Shown here one piece after another: positions 24,149 through 33,397 of a stretch of DNA of 64,000 nt (the first letter of the stretch is position 1; each line of letters begins with the position of its first letter). Source of the DNA: Acidobacteriota bacterium (GTDB taxonomy: Bacteria > Acidobacteriota > Terriglobia > Bryobacterales > Bryobacteraceae); assembly GCA_947470805.1 (NCBI GenBank), contig CANIVU010000041.1:1-64000 (forward strand), in the 5' to 3' direction. Under the pieces are notes generated by a model, which was not told the DNA's origin, did no database searches, and was given only the letters and a program-made list of their open reading frames with translations. Made by a program: the position numbers and the translations under genes.

Positions 24149-27109
24149 TTAGTCCAGGAACGCGAATTCATTGGTTAAGAGCAGCACTTGCGCGAGTTGT
24201 TCGCGGGGGGTTAATTGACGAATTTGAGGGCCCGCGAATTGGGCGCGGGCGTCCAATTTTTGGTTGCCGATGGTTAGCACCGGGCTCCATTGGAAGTCGT
24301 CGGCTTCGTAGTCGCCGACCGAATCGACGACGAAATCGATGATCTCGCCTTGTTCGACGTCGATGGCCTTTAGATCTGTATCGACGCTGGGGTTGGCTTT
24401 GTAGGAGATGCCGTCGGCGGGGGCGGGTGGCGGGTTGACGCGCCACTTGCCGAGGACGCCTTTTTTGTTCGAAATGGCCCAACCGCGGATGCCGTTGGAG
24501 AAGTGGAAGCGGATGGCGAGGGCGCCGACGTTGAGGACGAGTTTGCCTTCCACGTTGAGTTTGCCGGAGGCGGGGGCGACCCAGCGGCGGACGGCGGCGT
24601 TGGAGAGATCGTCCCCGGGGGCTCCGCCGGCGGCGGTGAGTTTGGCGACGCCGGTTTTGGCGTCGAGGCCGGCGGAGGCGTTCTGCCAGGCGCGGCCGGT
24701 GAAGAAACGGAAGGGGGCGAAGTTGGACGTTGTGCCGGCGTCGGGATCGAGCGTGGCGGTGCCGTATTGCCAGGGGCTCGCCGGCACCGGGGCTGGCGTG
24801 GCAGGGGCGGACCAGAAGGGGGCGGCTTGTTGGCGTTCGGTGGCGGACGGCGGGCGGTGGAGGACTGCCTTGTAGAGACTATCGAGATCGCTCGCGCGGG
24901 CGGCGACGGATTGGGCCATTTCACCGATGAAGGGGCTGTTTAGAAGAAATAATCCTTGTTGGGGGACGGTGGTTTGGTAGCGTTGGGGGGAGTGCTGTTC
25001 GGGGTCGGCGACGTCGAAGGTTTTGAGCAGCGCCAGCGGGCGTTCGCGCTCGATCATGGCGTAAATTGTCCGGCGCGGTTCGGCCGGGGTGGCGACGATG
25101 GAGATGGGCTGGCCGCCCTGGGCGTCATCGAGTTTGCCGGCGGTGGCGAGCATGGCGTCGCGCATGGCCTCGAAGTCCAGACGGCGGCGGGGCATGCGCC
25201 AGAGGAGTTTGTTTTCGGGGTCTTTGGCGCGGGCTTCGGGACGGTCGGCGCTGGATTGGCGGTACGTCTCGGACAGCACGATTTGGCGGATGAGTTGCTT
25301 CATCGACCAGGTTTGGCGAAAGTTAGCGGCGAGGGTATCGAGGAGTTCGGGGTGGGTGGGGAGGTCGCCGCGGAAGCCGAAGTCCGACGGGGTGCGGACG
25401 AGGCCTTCGCCGAAGAGGCGCTGCCAGACGCGGTTGACCATGACACGGGCGGCGACGGGGTTTTGTTCGCTGGTGATGGCGCGGGCGAGTTCGAGGCGGC
25501 CGGAGCCATTGGTGAAGCAGGGTTGGGCTTTGGTGAGGACGGAGGGGAAACAGCGATTGACGGGGTCGCCGAGGTCGTTCTGGTTGCCGCGGGTGAAGAC
25601 GTAGGCGGGCTTGATAACAGGCTTATCGTTGGCGCCGAGGGCGACGGCGGGGGAACCGCGGTAGGCCGCATCGTTGAGCACGGCTTCGTACTGCCACTGG
25701 AGGTCGCGGGTGGTGTTGGCGTCGCCTTCGGTCATGATGTAGGGGAAGTCTTCCACGGGCACGTCGGTAGGGCCGTGGAGGAGGGGCTTGTATTCGGGAG
25801 TTTGGAGGCGGGCGAGGTAGGTGTCGACGGGGCTTTCGGTGGCTTTGCGCCAGTCGGCGAAGAGGGGGTTCGAGTCGACGGCGTCGGCCCAGCGGGCGAG
25901 GACGAGCGAGTTGACGTTCTTTTCGCGGGCGAAGTTATCGAGGCGGGCGCGGGTGACTTTGCGGCCGTCCCAGAGGGCTTGGAGGTAGCGCTGCAGTTCG
26001 GCGGGGGCGCGGAGTTCGGCGCGAAGAACTTCGAGACGTTCGTTGATGAATTCGGCGAGGATGCGTTTGCGGGTGGCGGCGCGCTGTTCATAGAAGGGCG
26101 GGAGTTGGGCGATTTGAACGGGTTCGACGCCGTAGCGGGTGTTGGCGAAGACGCCGTAGAGGCCGTAGTAATCCTTGGTGGGGATGGGGTCGAATTTGTG
26201 GTCGTGGCAGCGGGCGCAGGCGACGGTGAGGCCGAGGAGGCCGCGGGAGACGAGATCAATTTTATCGTCGACGACGTCGGGGAGGTCGACGGCGCGGTTG
26301 GGGTTGAGACCGAGGGAGAGAAAGCCGAGGGCGGCGTGGTCCTTCTTGGGAGTGTTGGGGAGTTGGTCGGCGGCGAGTTGGAGGGCGATGAATTTGTCGT
26401 AGGGGAGGTCTTTGTTGAAAGCGTCGATGAGCCAATCGCGATAGGTGAAAGAGAGGAGGAAGGCGCGGGAGAGGAAGCCGGTATCGGCGTAGCGGGCGAC
26501 GTCCATCCAGTGGCGGGCCCAGCGTTCGCCGAAGCGGGGGGAGGCGAGGAATTTGTCGGCGGCTTGTTCGGGGGTGAGTTGATAGTCCGAGGCGGCGGGA
26601 GGGAGGCCGGTGAGGTCGAAACTGAGCCGGCGGATGAGGGTGCGGTGGTCGGCGGCCGGGGCGGGGGTGAGGCCGTTTTCGGTGAGTTTGGCGCGAATTT
26701 GCTGATCGATGGAACCGGTGGCGGGACGGAGCGGTTGCCAGGCCCAATGGTTGGTATTCTGGGTGGATTTGACGAGGGTGGTGGCGGTGGAGGCGGGGAC
26801 GGGGGCACCCATTTCGGCCCACTTTTCGAGGGTCGCGATTTCGTCCGGTTTGAGTTTGCCGGTGGGGGGCATGCCGACTGATTCGTAGCGAATGGCGGGG
26901 AGGATTCTGGCGGCGGATTTGTGGGCAGTGGCGGGATCGTCAAAACGCAGGCCGGCCATGGGGGCGGCCGATTTGGCGCTGTGGCAGGCGTAGCATTTGG
27001 CGGCCAGCAGGGGGCGGACTTTGGCTTCGAAGAAGTCGGTGCCGGGGTCGGCCGAGGCGGCCAGGGGGAGCAGAAAAGTAACGAGCCAAACTCTCACATT
27101 GGATAGCAT
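24149..27109 (-). CDS. PSD1-type protein: cytochrome c (PSCyt1) + DUF1549 + DUF1553
   Basis: The 986-residue secreted protein has a signal peptide (1-20), a PSCyt1 cytochrome module with CYACH heme site near residue 39, DUF1549 (DQQIRAKLTENGL, then LIRRLSFDLTGLPP) and DUF1553 (LARAITSEQNPVAARVMVNR, then FGEGLVRTPSDFG). Between DUF1553 and its terminal helix (EQLAQVLLLTNEFAFLD) lies an inserted beta-rich stretch (about 770-950, FAPFRFFTGRAWQNASAG onward), perhaps a carbohydrate-binding module. Such proteins are thought to act in polymer or glycan breakdown outside the cell with the paired DUF1501 protein. Confidence 0.92.
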   Translation of the reverse strand: MLSNVRVWLVTFLLPLAASADPGTDFFEAKVRPLLAAKCYACHSAKSAAPMAGLRFDDPATAHKSAARILPAIRYESVGMPPTGKLKPDEIATLEKWAEMGAPVPASTATTLVKSTQNTNHWAWQPLRPATGSIDQQIRAKLTENGLTPAPAADHRTLIRRLSFDLTGLPPAASDYQLTPEQAADKFLASPRFGERWARHWMDVARYADTGFLSRAFLLSFTYRDWLIDAFNKDLPYDKFIALQLAADQLPNTPKKDHAALGFLSLGLNPNRAVDLPDVVDDKIDLVSRGLLGLTVACARCHDHKFDPIPTKDYYGLYGVFANTRYGVEPVQIAQLPPFYEQRAATRKRILAEFINERLEVLRAELRAPAELQRYLQALWDGRKVTRARLDNFAREKNVNSLVLARWADAVDSNPLFADWRKATESPVDTYLARLQTPEYKPLLHGPTDVPVEDFPYIMTEGDANTTRDLQWQYEAVLNDAAYRGSPAVALGANDKPVIKPAYVFTRGNQNDLGDPVNRCFPSVLTKAQPCFTNGSGRLELARAITSEQNPVAARVMVNRVWQRLFGEGLVRTPSDFGFRGDLPTHPELLDTLAANFRQTWSMKQLIRQIVLSETYRQSSADRPEARAKDPENKLLWRMPRRRLDFEAMRDAMLATAGKLDDAQGGQPISIVATPAEPRRTIYAMIERERPLALLKTFDVADPEQHSPQRYQTTVPQQGLFLLNSPFIGEMAQSVAARASDLDSLYKAVLHRPPSATERQQAAPFWSAPATPAPVPASPWQYGTATLDPDAGTTSNFAPFRFFTGRAWQNASAGLDAKTGVAKLTAAGGAPGDDLSNAAVRRWVAPASGKLNVEGKLVLNVGALAIRFHFSNGIRGWAISNKKGVLGKWRVNPPPAPADGISYKANPSVDTDLKAIDVEQGEIIDFVVDSVGDYEADDFQWSPVLTIGNQKLDARAQFAGPQIRQLTPREQLAQVLLLTNEFAFLD

Positions 27110-27134
27110 ATGCGATTGGCGGGGCGGAAGGATT

Positions 27135-27157
27135 TAATTGGTGCCTGGCACCAATTA
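27135..27157. terminator. perfect palindrome at the stop of the GNAT gene
   Basis: TAATTGGTGCC (27135-27145) and GGCACCAATTA (27147-27157) flank one central base. It covers the stop codon of the minus-strand acetyltransferase gene. The same layout recurs at 57853-57879, suggesting a family of stop-proximal palindromes that act as terminators or REP-like elements. Confidence 0.6.
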
Positions 27158-27628
27158 TTGGGCGAGGCGGGTGAGGGCGGCGTCGGTGACGCGGAAGATG
27201 GTCCATTCGTCTTGCGGTTCGGCGCCGAGGGATTTGTAGAAATCGATGGCGGGGGTATTCCAATCGAGGACCGACCATTCCAGGCGCGCGCAGCCGCGTT
27301 CGACGGCGAGTTTGGCGAGTTCCTTGAGCAGTGCCTTGCCGACGCCGTGGCCGCGGCGTTCGGGGAGGACATAGAGATCTTCGAGGTAGATGCCGGGGGC
27401 GGCGCGGAAGGTGGAGTAGTTATGAAAGAACAGTGCGAAGCCGGCCGGGGCGCCATCGTATTCGCCGAGGATGACTTCGGCGTAGGGGCGGGGGCCGAAG
27501 AGGGTCTGGCGGAGGGAGTCCTCGGTGGCGATGCAGGCGTGGGATAGTTTTTCGTACTCGGCGAGGCCTTGGATGTAGGCGAGGATTTGGGGAATGTCGG
27601 CAGCGGTGGCGGGGCGGAGAGAGACCAT
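27155..27628 (-). CDS. GNAT acetyltransferase, diamine/SSAT-like
   Basis: The 157-residue GNAT enzyme transfers acetyl from acetyl-CoA to an amine. The CoA loop is RRGHGVGKALL (about 90-101), preceded by GIYLEDLYVLPE and followed by LEWSVLDWNTPAIDFYKSLGA, a run strongly recalling spermidine/spermine and diamine N-acetyltransferases. Substrate specificity is inferred from that resemblance only. It stands alone between the PSD1 gene and a lipoprotein gene. Confidence 0.85.
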   Translation of the reverse strand: MVSLRPATAADIPQILAYIQGLAEYEKLSHACIATEDSLRQTLFGPRPYAEVILGEYDGAPAGFALFFHNYSTFRAAPGIYLEDLYVLPERRGHGVGKALLKELAKLAVERGCARLEWSVLDWNTPAIDFYKSLGAEPQDEWTIFRVTDAALTRLAQ

Positions 27629-27637
27629 CTACATAGG

Positions 27638-28345
27638 CTAACGCGGGGAACCCGGGGCGAGGCGCGCGATTTCGGCTTCGATGGCGTCGGCGAGATCGAA
27701 GCGGACTTGTTGGGAATCGGTGTTTACGGTGCGGGTGGTGGTGTGTTTGGTGACGCTGGGTGTGCGGCCGCGGCGGCGGGGAACGGTGGTGTAGGAGTTG
27801 GAGGTGACGGTGTCGGTGCGGCCGGCGCTGGTGAAGTCGAGCGGGAAGCCGCCGATGGGGCGGCCGGTGGCGAGAGAGAACGCGACGACATCGCCTTCGA
27901 AATCGTGTTCTGTAAAGGTGCGGGTGCGGAGGATGAACACGTACTCGATATTGATGCAGCTGTCGAGGCGGGTCTTGGCGACGGCGGGGATGGCGTCATC
28001 GGCACCGCGACGGAGGAGTTCGCCGCAGTCTTCGAGCAGTTGCGCCTTGGGGATGCGGGCGCGGTAGTGGGGGCCAGCTTCGTTGAGAACGCGCAGATCG
28101 GTGAGGGCCTGTTCGTAGACGACGGTGGCGGTGGGAAGTCCGGTAAAGGTGAGCGGGGTGGGGCCGAGGGTGAGGATCGGCTCTGTGACGGGAGGTACGG
28201 CGGCGAGGGCGGCGCGGAGCGATTGGACGCGGTCGAGCTTGGCCGAGACGGCGGCGCGGCGTTCGTTGAGGATACGGGTTCCTTCCCGTTGGCAGGAGGA
28301 GAGGCAGAGGAGAGCGGCAACGAGAGCGAGGCGGTTAGGCGTCAT
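27638..28345 (-). CDS. hypothetical lipoprotein
   Basis: The 235-residue protein has a lipoprotein signal with a lipobox-like cysteine (LALVAALLCLSSCQRE, Cys about 18). The body has no domain I recognise; it contains two further cysteines (DCGEL, DSCINIEY) and a Thr-rich basic stretch near the C-terminus (TPSVTKHTTTRTVNT). It overlaps the 3' end of the upstream membrane protein gene by 11 bp and is probably co-expressed with it. Confidence 0.7.
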   Translation of the reverse strand: MTPNRLALVAALLCLSSCQREGTRILNERRAAVSAKLDRVQSLRAALAAVPPVTEPILTLGPTPLTFTGLPTATVVYEQALTDLRVLNEAGPHYRARIPKAQLLEDCGELLRRGADDAIPAVAKTRLDSCINIEYVFILRTRTFTEHDFEGDVVAFSLATGRPIGGFPLDFTSAGRTDTVTSNSYTTVPRRRGRTPSVTKHTTTRTVNTDSQQVRFDLADAIEAEIARLAPGSPR

Positions 28346-28793
28346 GGCGCGGGGCTCTCAGAAGCTTGTCGAGGACGAAGGCGACGACGGCGAAGAATGC
28401 CATGAGGCCAGCGGCGACGAGAAAAGCGTCCAAGTAGGCGATAGCGTAGAGGACGCTGCTGATGGCGGCGAGCAGCGAACCGAGGATGGCCACTAGAGCG
28501 AGTGGGATGGCCAGGCCAATTTGCAACGCGTCCATAACGGCGCGGGAGATGGCGGCGGCGAGCCCGATGAGAGCGCCGGCGGCGAATCCGGCGAAGGGCA
28601 GTTTATCGGCCACCGGCGGGGCGACGCCGGCCTTGACGGCGAGAGGAATGAGATGCACAGAGCCGAGTCCGACAGCCACGCTGAGGCCCAGCGTGAGGGC
28701 CAGCAGTTTACCGAAGCCGAAGGCGGCGAGGCGCGCCAAAATCGACGCGTTGCCGCGGGCCTTTGCGGCGCGGTACTGTTGCACACGGTTCAT
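28335..28793 (-). CDS. small integral membrane protein
   Basis: The 152-residue protein has a basic N-terminus (MNRVQQYRAAKARG) and about four hydrophobic segments (GKLLALTLGLSVAVGLGSVH; LPFAGFAAGALIGLAAAI; IGLAIPLALVAILGSLLAA; AFLVAAGLMAFFAVVAFVLD). I do not recognise the family. It overlaps the lipoprotein gene by 11 bp and starts 71 bp after the kinase-like gene, so it may be the tail of the seven-gene cluster's transcript. Confidence 0.7.
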   Translation of the reverse strand: MNRVQQYRAAKARGNASILARLAAFGFGKLLALTLGLSVAVGLGSVHLIPLAVKAGVAPPVADKLPFAGFAAGALIGLAAAISRAVMDALQIGLAIPLALVAILGSLLAAISSVLYAIAYLDAFLVAAGLMAFFAVVAFVLDKLLRAPRHDA

Positions 28794-28864
28794 GCGGACT
28801 CCCTTCGTGATGAAAGACTGTAGCGCGACCGGCGGAGTTCGTCAAGACGGTTGCCAAGAAGGGG

Positions 28865-29602
28865 TCAGTACCAGAGCGCGGCACCGACGCCGAAGCCGAG
28901 GGTGAGCAGGAGCGTCTTTTCGTGGTTGGTGGGCGGGTAGCCACGGGCGGTGAGAATGGCGTCGTTGCCGTAGATGACCGGTGCGTCTGCGAAGAGGCCG
29001 GCGAAGATGGATTCGACCGGGCCGTAGAGGCCGGGGTAGGTCGACGATTCAGCGACGCCGGTGGGACTGATGGCGTTGGGAAGGGCGAGGAGGACGCCGT
29101 CGAACTCGGCGGGGAGATGGGAGTGGAGCCATTCGCGAAGGCGGGCGCGGCCCTTGGCTTCGGGCAGGGCCGTACGGCCGAAGGGGAGGTGGGCTTCGTC
29201 GCGTTCAACGGCGCGGTTGGCGTGGGGGGTGAGGATTTTGAGGCGTGTCTGACCGAGGTCGATGGCAATGGGATTCCGCCAGCCTTGCTCATGCCAGATG
29301 GCTTCGGCGCCGGCGCGAAGGGCGAAGGGGCCGGGGGCGGCGAGTTCGTTGGGCCAGCGGAGGGTGGAGGCCGCTTCGGCGGCGTCACCACCAGCGAGGA
29401 GAAGGCGTTCGAAGCCGGCGGCGGGGCCCAGCAGATCGCCCCCCGCCGTGCGGGCGGAGCCGGCGTGGAGTTGGCCCAGGAACTCGTCGAGGCCGGCGAA
29501 GTACGCGGGCTTATCGTGACGAAGTTGATCGAGCGTGGCATGCCGGGCGATGCCCTGCCAGACTTCGAGTCCGTGGAGATGCGGATGGTGGAAGGGGCGC
29601 AC
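28865..29602 (-). CDS. ASKHA-fold sugar-kinase-like protein, short
   Basis: The 245-residue protein begins at a GTG overlapping the GT2 stop by one base (TAGTG), with AAGGAG about 11 nt upstream. ASKHA-type nucleotide-binding segments are visible: a phosphate-1-like AIDLGQTRLKIL near residue 110, VIYGNDAILTARG near 215, and a C-terminal LTLGFGVGAALWY. ROK and other sugar kinases are usually 290-320 residues, so part of the fold is missing or displaced. A divergent sugar kinase or allosteric subunit is possible. A longer upstream frame lies inside the glycosyltransferase gene. Confidence 0.6.
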   Translation of the reverse strand: MRPFHHPHLHGLEVWQGIARHATLDQLRHDKPAYFAGLDEFLGQLHAGSARTAGGDLLGPAAGFERLLLAGGDAAEAASTLRWPNELAAPGPFALRAGAEAIWHEQGWRNPIAIDLGQTRLKILTPHANRAVERDEAHLPFGRTALPEAKGRARLREWLHSHLPAEFDGVLLALPNAISPTGVAESSTYPGLYGPVESIFAGLFADAPVIYGNDAILTARGYPPTNHEKTLLLTLGFGVGAALWY

Positions 29603-30555
29603 TACTCGAGCGGCTCCTTGGTTTCCCGGACGGGGTGCCAGGTGGGGCAGGGTTCGCTCGACAGGTGTGTGTAGTAGACGCGCTGGGCAGAGTAAGCGAT
29701 TTTGCAGAGGACCAACGCGGCCTGGAAGATGCCGTAGTAGAACTGTTCGGAGAGCGGCGCCTGGCGGAGGAGAGAGCGGTCGAGCGCGCGGCGGCCGAGG
29801 CGGGTGTGCGTCTGCCGGGAATCGGGGAAATAGTGGTGCATTCGCTCGATTTCCAGGCACATGCGCTGGTACTTATGGAACATGCCGCGCAGCGTTTCCG
29901 GAGGGCGGTAGCGGACCGCGGCAGGGACGCACTGGAGGGCGGCGGGGCCGTGGGTGCGGAGCACGTCGCGCGAAAGGAAGATATCGTCGGTGCGGATGCC
30001 GGCGGAGAGGTGGAGAAAGTTGTTATCGGCGGTGATGTCCCATTGGAGTTCATCGACGGTGGGGATATTCCAATGGCGAATGGCGAAGCACTGGCCGTTG
30101 CAGTAGTTACGGGAGGTTTGATAGCCCTCGTTCAGGTTGTAAAGATACAAGGCGCGAGCGAGGGGTGTGCGGCGTTTGGGCGGGACGGGGACCTTGGCGG
30201 CGTAGGCGATTTGGAGCGCGGAATTGGACTGAAGCGCGGCGGTGAGTTGGGTGATGGTATCGGCGTGGAGGAGAATATCGGCGTCGGTAAAGATGACGAA
30301 GGGCACGCCGGGGGAGGCGGCGACCAAGGCGCGCTGCGCTTCGACGAGGCCGCCGTGGGTTTCCCAGAGAAAGAGATCCGGTTGGGCTTCGAGCAGGACC
30401 GGGGTATTGTCTTCGTTGTCGTTCAGCAGGACGTGGATTTCGTATTCGACACCGAGCGCCGCGGTGGCCCGGGCGATGGAGACGCGCAGGGAGGCGAGCA
30501 GGCCGAGGATGGTGGCGGCTTCGTTGCGGGCGGTGATGCCGATGGGGATCTTCAT
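29602..30555 (-). CDS. family 2 glycosyltransferase (GT-A fold)
   Basis: The 317-residue protein begins MKIPIGITARNEAATILGLL, the usual GT2 opening, and has the nucleotide-sugar/metal motif FTDADILL (about 91) and a downstream TDDIFLSRDVL segment. No clear membrane anchor is present. Its ATG overlaps the GT1 stop by 4 nt and its TAG overlaps the next GTG by 1 nt, so it is embedded in the seven-gene coupled set. Donor and acceptor are unknown. Confidence 0.85.
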   Translation of the reverse strand: MKIPIGITARNEAATILGLLASLRVSIARATAALGVEYEIHVLLNDNEDNTPVLLEAQPDLFLWETHGGLVEAQRALVAASPGVPFVIFTDADILLHADTITQLTAALQSNSALQIAYAAKVPVPPKRRTPLARALYLYNLNEGYQTSRNYCNGQCFAIRHWNIPTVDELQWDITADNNFLHLSAGIRTDDIFLSRDVLRTHGPAALQCVPAAVRYRPPETLRGMFHKYQRMCLEIERMHHYFPDSRQTHTRLGRRALDRSLLRQAPLSEQFYYGIFQAALVLCKIAYSAQRVYYTHLSSEPCPTWHPVRETKEPLE

Positions 30556-31706
30556 ACGCGCAGTTGCTCGATCAACTGGGCGGCGCGAAGAGCGCCGTTG
30601 GCTTGATAGGTGCGAGACAACGCAGCCAGGTTACGGCGAATGGGGCCATCGGCGAGCAGAGTGTCGATGGCGGCGGTGACCTCCAACTGCGGCATGGTGC
30701 GGAGGTCGGCGGCGATGCCGATTCCGGCTTGCGTGAGGAAGTGCGCCTGGTGGAACTGGTCGTTGCACATGGGCGACAGGAGCATGGGAACGTTGGCGGC
30801 GATAGCCTCCATGAAGCTGTTGGCGCCGCCGTGGGTAAGGAAAGCGTGGGCCCGTTGGAGAAGTGCCTGTTGCGGGGCGTAGCGATAGAGCTGGCAGTTT
30901 GGCGTGGGCTGGATTTGGTCCACCAGATCGCCGACGGAGAGGACCAGATGGACACGGCTGGCGGCGGTTTGGAGCTTGGTGAACAGTTCGGGCCAGTGGT
31001 AGATCTGGCTGCCGAAAGAGGCGTAGACGATGGGTTTGTTGTCCGGGAGGGGTTGGAGCGGCACTTCATCGCCGCGCTCGAGGAGCGGGAAGGACGGGCC
31101 GACCAATTCCACGCCGGGGACGGGGCCGCAGAGCGCTTCGGTGGTGAAGGCGATGGTGAGAAAGGGCGAGAGTACGTCGGCACTGCGGAAGGCGGCTTGG
31201 AGGCCGTATTGGGCGAAGATCTCATCGCGACGCGGGGCGAGCGCGCGGCAGGTTGCAAGGAGTGCGCTCGAGAGAGTGGGCGGGAGGACGGGGTTGAGCG
31301 AATTGGAGACGCTGGCCCAGGGGCGGCCTTCGGCGTGGGCGGCAAGGGCGGCGGCGTAGTAGAGAGGATCGATGACGACGATGTCGGCTCGCAGACGGCG
31401 GATGGCGAGACGGAGTTGCGCGACCTGCGGCGGGATATCGGTGAGCAGGAGTTGCGCGATCCATTCGGCGAGGCGCGGGGCGTCCTGGATGAGCGATACC
31501 AGTTCGGCGCCGTGGGTGGGGCGGGGGCCTTGGGTTGCCGGGATCAGGTCAGTCGCAAAGGAAAGCCCGGCGGCGGCACACTGCGAGGAGATATCGCCAG
31601 GAGCGACGACGGTTACTTGATGGCCGCGCGCGGCGAGCGCCTGAGCGGGGCCGATGTACGGATTGACGTGGCCTTTTTCCGGGATGACGGCAAAGAGGAT
31701 ATTCAT
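30552..31706 (-). CDS. UDP-glycosyltransferase, GT1 (macrolide-type)
   Basis: The 384-residue GT-B enzyme starts MNILFAVIPEKGHVNPYIGP, the GT1 N-terminal motif, with C-terminal donor-site features YASFGSQIYHWPEL, RYAPQQALLQRAHAFLTHGG and ANSFMEAIAANVPMLLSPM. Such enzymes glycosylate small hydrophobic acceptors (polyketides, terpenoids, lipids). ATG 31706 overlaps the asparagine-synthetase TGA (ATGA). A longer frame from 31727 is not needed. It suggests a small-molecule product for the cluster. Confidence 0.88.
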   Translation of the reverse strand: MNILFAVIPEKGHVNPYIGPAQALAARGHQVTVVAPGDISSQCAAAGLSFATDLIPATQGPRPTHGAELVSLIQDAPRLAEWIAQLLLTDIPPQVAQLRLAIRRLRADIVVIDPLYYAAALAAHAEGRPWASVSNSLNPVLPPTLSSALLATCRALAPRRDEIFAQYGLQAAFRSADVLSPFLTIAFTTEALCGPVPGVELVGPSFPLLERGDEVPLQPLPDNKPIVYASFGSQIYHWPELFTKLQTAASRVHLVLSVGDLVDQIQPTPNCQLYRYAPQQALLQRAHAFLTHGGANSFMEAIAANVPMLLSPMCNDQFHQAHFLTQAGIGIAADLRTMPQLEVTAAIDTLLADGPIRRNLAALSRTYQANGALRAAQLIEQLRV

Positions 31707-33397
31707 TGGGCAAAGCGGGAGAACCACATGAGCAGAGCGGCGGCGCGGAAACAGAGGCCGGTTTCGCGATCGGTGGCCGGCAGGGGGAGTTTCGCCAGGC
31801 TATCGGCAGGGAGGTAGGGACCGAGGCATTCGCCATGGCGTTTCCAGAGTTTCTGGAAGAGGCGATAGATGGCACGGCGGGCATTGAGATTTTTGGTGAG
31901 CGCGGACTTGGGACGCCAGGCGATTTCCGGCGGCAGTACTTCGGCGGCGGCGAGACGGAGGTGATGTTTTTCGATGCCGTTTTCGAGACCCGCGGCGAGG
32001 GAGACCTGGGCCGCGTAAGCCAGGACGGCGGGGTCGGAAAACGGGACGCGGCCTTCGACCGAATGGGCCATCAGTTGGATGTCTCCATTGTGCAGCAGGC
32101 GGGTGAGCCAGAAGTGGCGGATGAGGCTGGAAATGGCCAGGCGTTGATCGTCGGGCGTTCGCCAACTGTGGCCTTCCGATTCGGCGAAGGAGCGGTATTT
32201 GTCCACGAAATGAGCGGCGCCGATGCGGGCGGGCAGGCAGCCGAAGTAGTCCAGCAGCGGCGCGGGGGAGGCAAGGCGTTCCGGGTGCAGCAGGAAGGAG
32301 TAGCCGAAGTGAGTTTCATCGGCGGCATCGCCCACCAGAACGGCTTTGACGTGAGGCGCGGCGGCGGCGGCGAGGAGGTTTTGGGAAACTTCCTGCTCCC
32401 AGGCGGCGATGAGATCGTTGGTACGGAGTGTGCGTTCAAGAGCCGCGTCGAAGTCAGGCACTTTGACGGCGTTGTGGGGATGGTGGTGCCGGGCGGCAAC
32501 CTGACGGGCGAAGGGGAGATCGTCGCTGCGGACGATGAGTGAGTTCTCAAAGTGTTCCGGGTGGAGATCGTAATCGATGGTGAAGGCGGGCATCGGCGCC
32601 GGGGCGAGGGCGGCGATGAGGCTGGAATCGACGCCACCGGAAAGGAACAGGCCGACGGGAGCATCGGCCGTGGATTGGGCTATCACCGCGTGGCGGAGGG
32701 CGGGCAGGAAGGCGGGTGGCGGGGCGGCGGCGGAGCGGTATGTGCCGAGGAAGACCGAGTTGCCGGAAAGCTCCAGATAGTGGCCGGGGAGGAGGCGTTG
32801 CAGGTTGGCGAAGGGGAGTTGGTGGGAGCTGCTGAAATAGGGCGCAACGAGATATTCGGCGATGGCTTCTTCCCGCGGACGGAAGGGGAGAAGGCCGGAT
32901 TCCAGCAGCGGGCCGGCTTCGGAACAGTAGACGAACTGGCTTTCGGAGGCGTGATAGATCAGGGGCTTTACCGAGAGCGGGTCGACGGCGGCGAGAGCGT
33001 GTTGTTCCTGCGCATCCCAAAGAAACAGGGCGAACATCCCTTCGAAGCGAGAGAGAGCGTCCGGGCCCCAGTGGATGAGCGCGGCGAGGACGACTTCGGT
33101 ATCGGTGGCGGTTTGGAACTCGTAGTGAGGCCGCAGTTGACGGCGAAGCGCGGCGTGGTTGTAGACTTCGCCGTTGTAGGTGAGCGTATAGCGGCCGTCG
33201 GGGGATTGCAGGGGAAGCGGGTGCGGATCGGGATGGACGAGGGCCAGGCGAGTCTGGACAAACGCGGCATTGGGGAGAGCGACGAGACCTTCCCCATCGG
33301 GACCGCGATGGCGAAGCAGCCACTGGAGGCGGGAGGCGCGGGAACGGTCCGCGGCGGTGAGGCCGTGATAGCGAATCAGCCCGGCGATGCCACACAT
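31703..33397 (-). CDS. asparagine synthetase (glutamine-hydrolysing) family protein
   Basis: The 564-residue protein has an N-terminal glutaminase domain (MCGIAGLI with Cys2 nucleophile, RHRGPDGEG, TYNGEVYNH) and a PP-loop synthetase domain (FLSGGVDSS about 252-260, VLVGDAADETHFGY about 350, HSVEGRVPFSD). It transfers amide nitrogen to an adenylated acid. GGAGG precedes the ATG well. It overlaps the upstream 218-residue PP-loop gene by 22 bp, and its TGA overlaps the GT1 ATG. In a cluster with glycosyltransferases it may amidate a pathway intermediate rather than aspartate (inference). Confidence 0.9.
   Translation of the reverse strand: MCGIAGLIRYHGLTAADRSRASRLQWLLRHRGPDGEGLVALPNAAFVQTRLALVHPDPHPLPLQSPDGRYTLTYNGEVYNHAALRRQLRPHYEFQTATDTEVVLAALIHWGPDALSRFEGMFALFLWDAQEQHALAAVDPLSVKPLIYHASESQFVYCSEAGPLLESGLLPFRPREEAIAEYLVAPYFSSSHQLPFANLQRLLPGHYLELSGNSVFLGTYRSAAAPPPAFLPALRHAVIAQSTADAPVGLFLSGGVDSSLIAALAPAPMPAFTIDYDLHPEHFENSLIVRSDDLPFARQVAARHHHPHNAVKVPDFDAALERTLRTNDLIAAWEQEVSQNLLAAAAAPHVKAVLVGDAADETHFGYSFLLHPERLASPAPLLDYFGCLPARIGAAHFVDKYRSFAESEGHSWRTPDDQRLAISSLIRHFWLTRLLHNGDIQLMAHSVEGRVPFSDPAVLAYAAQVSLAAGLENGIEKHHLRLAAAEVLPPEIAWRPKSALTKNLNARRAIYRLFQKLWKRHGECLGPYLPADSLAKLPLPATDRETGLCFRAAALLMWFSRFAQ

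Noticed and set aside
24956-26881. Long open frame (641 codons) on the plus strand
   Set aside because: It is antisense to the PSD1 gene, whose domains are clear; its glycine- and valine-rich translation is a typical GC-rich shadow.
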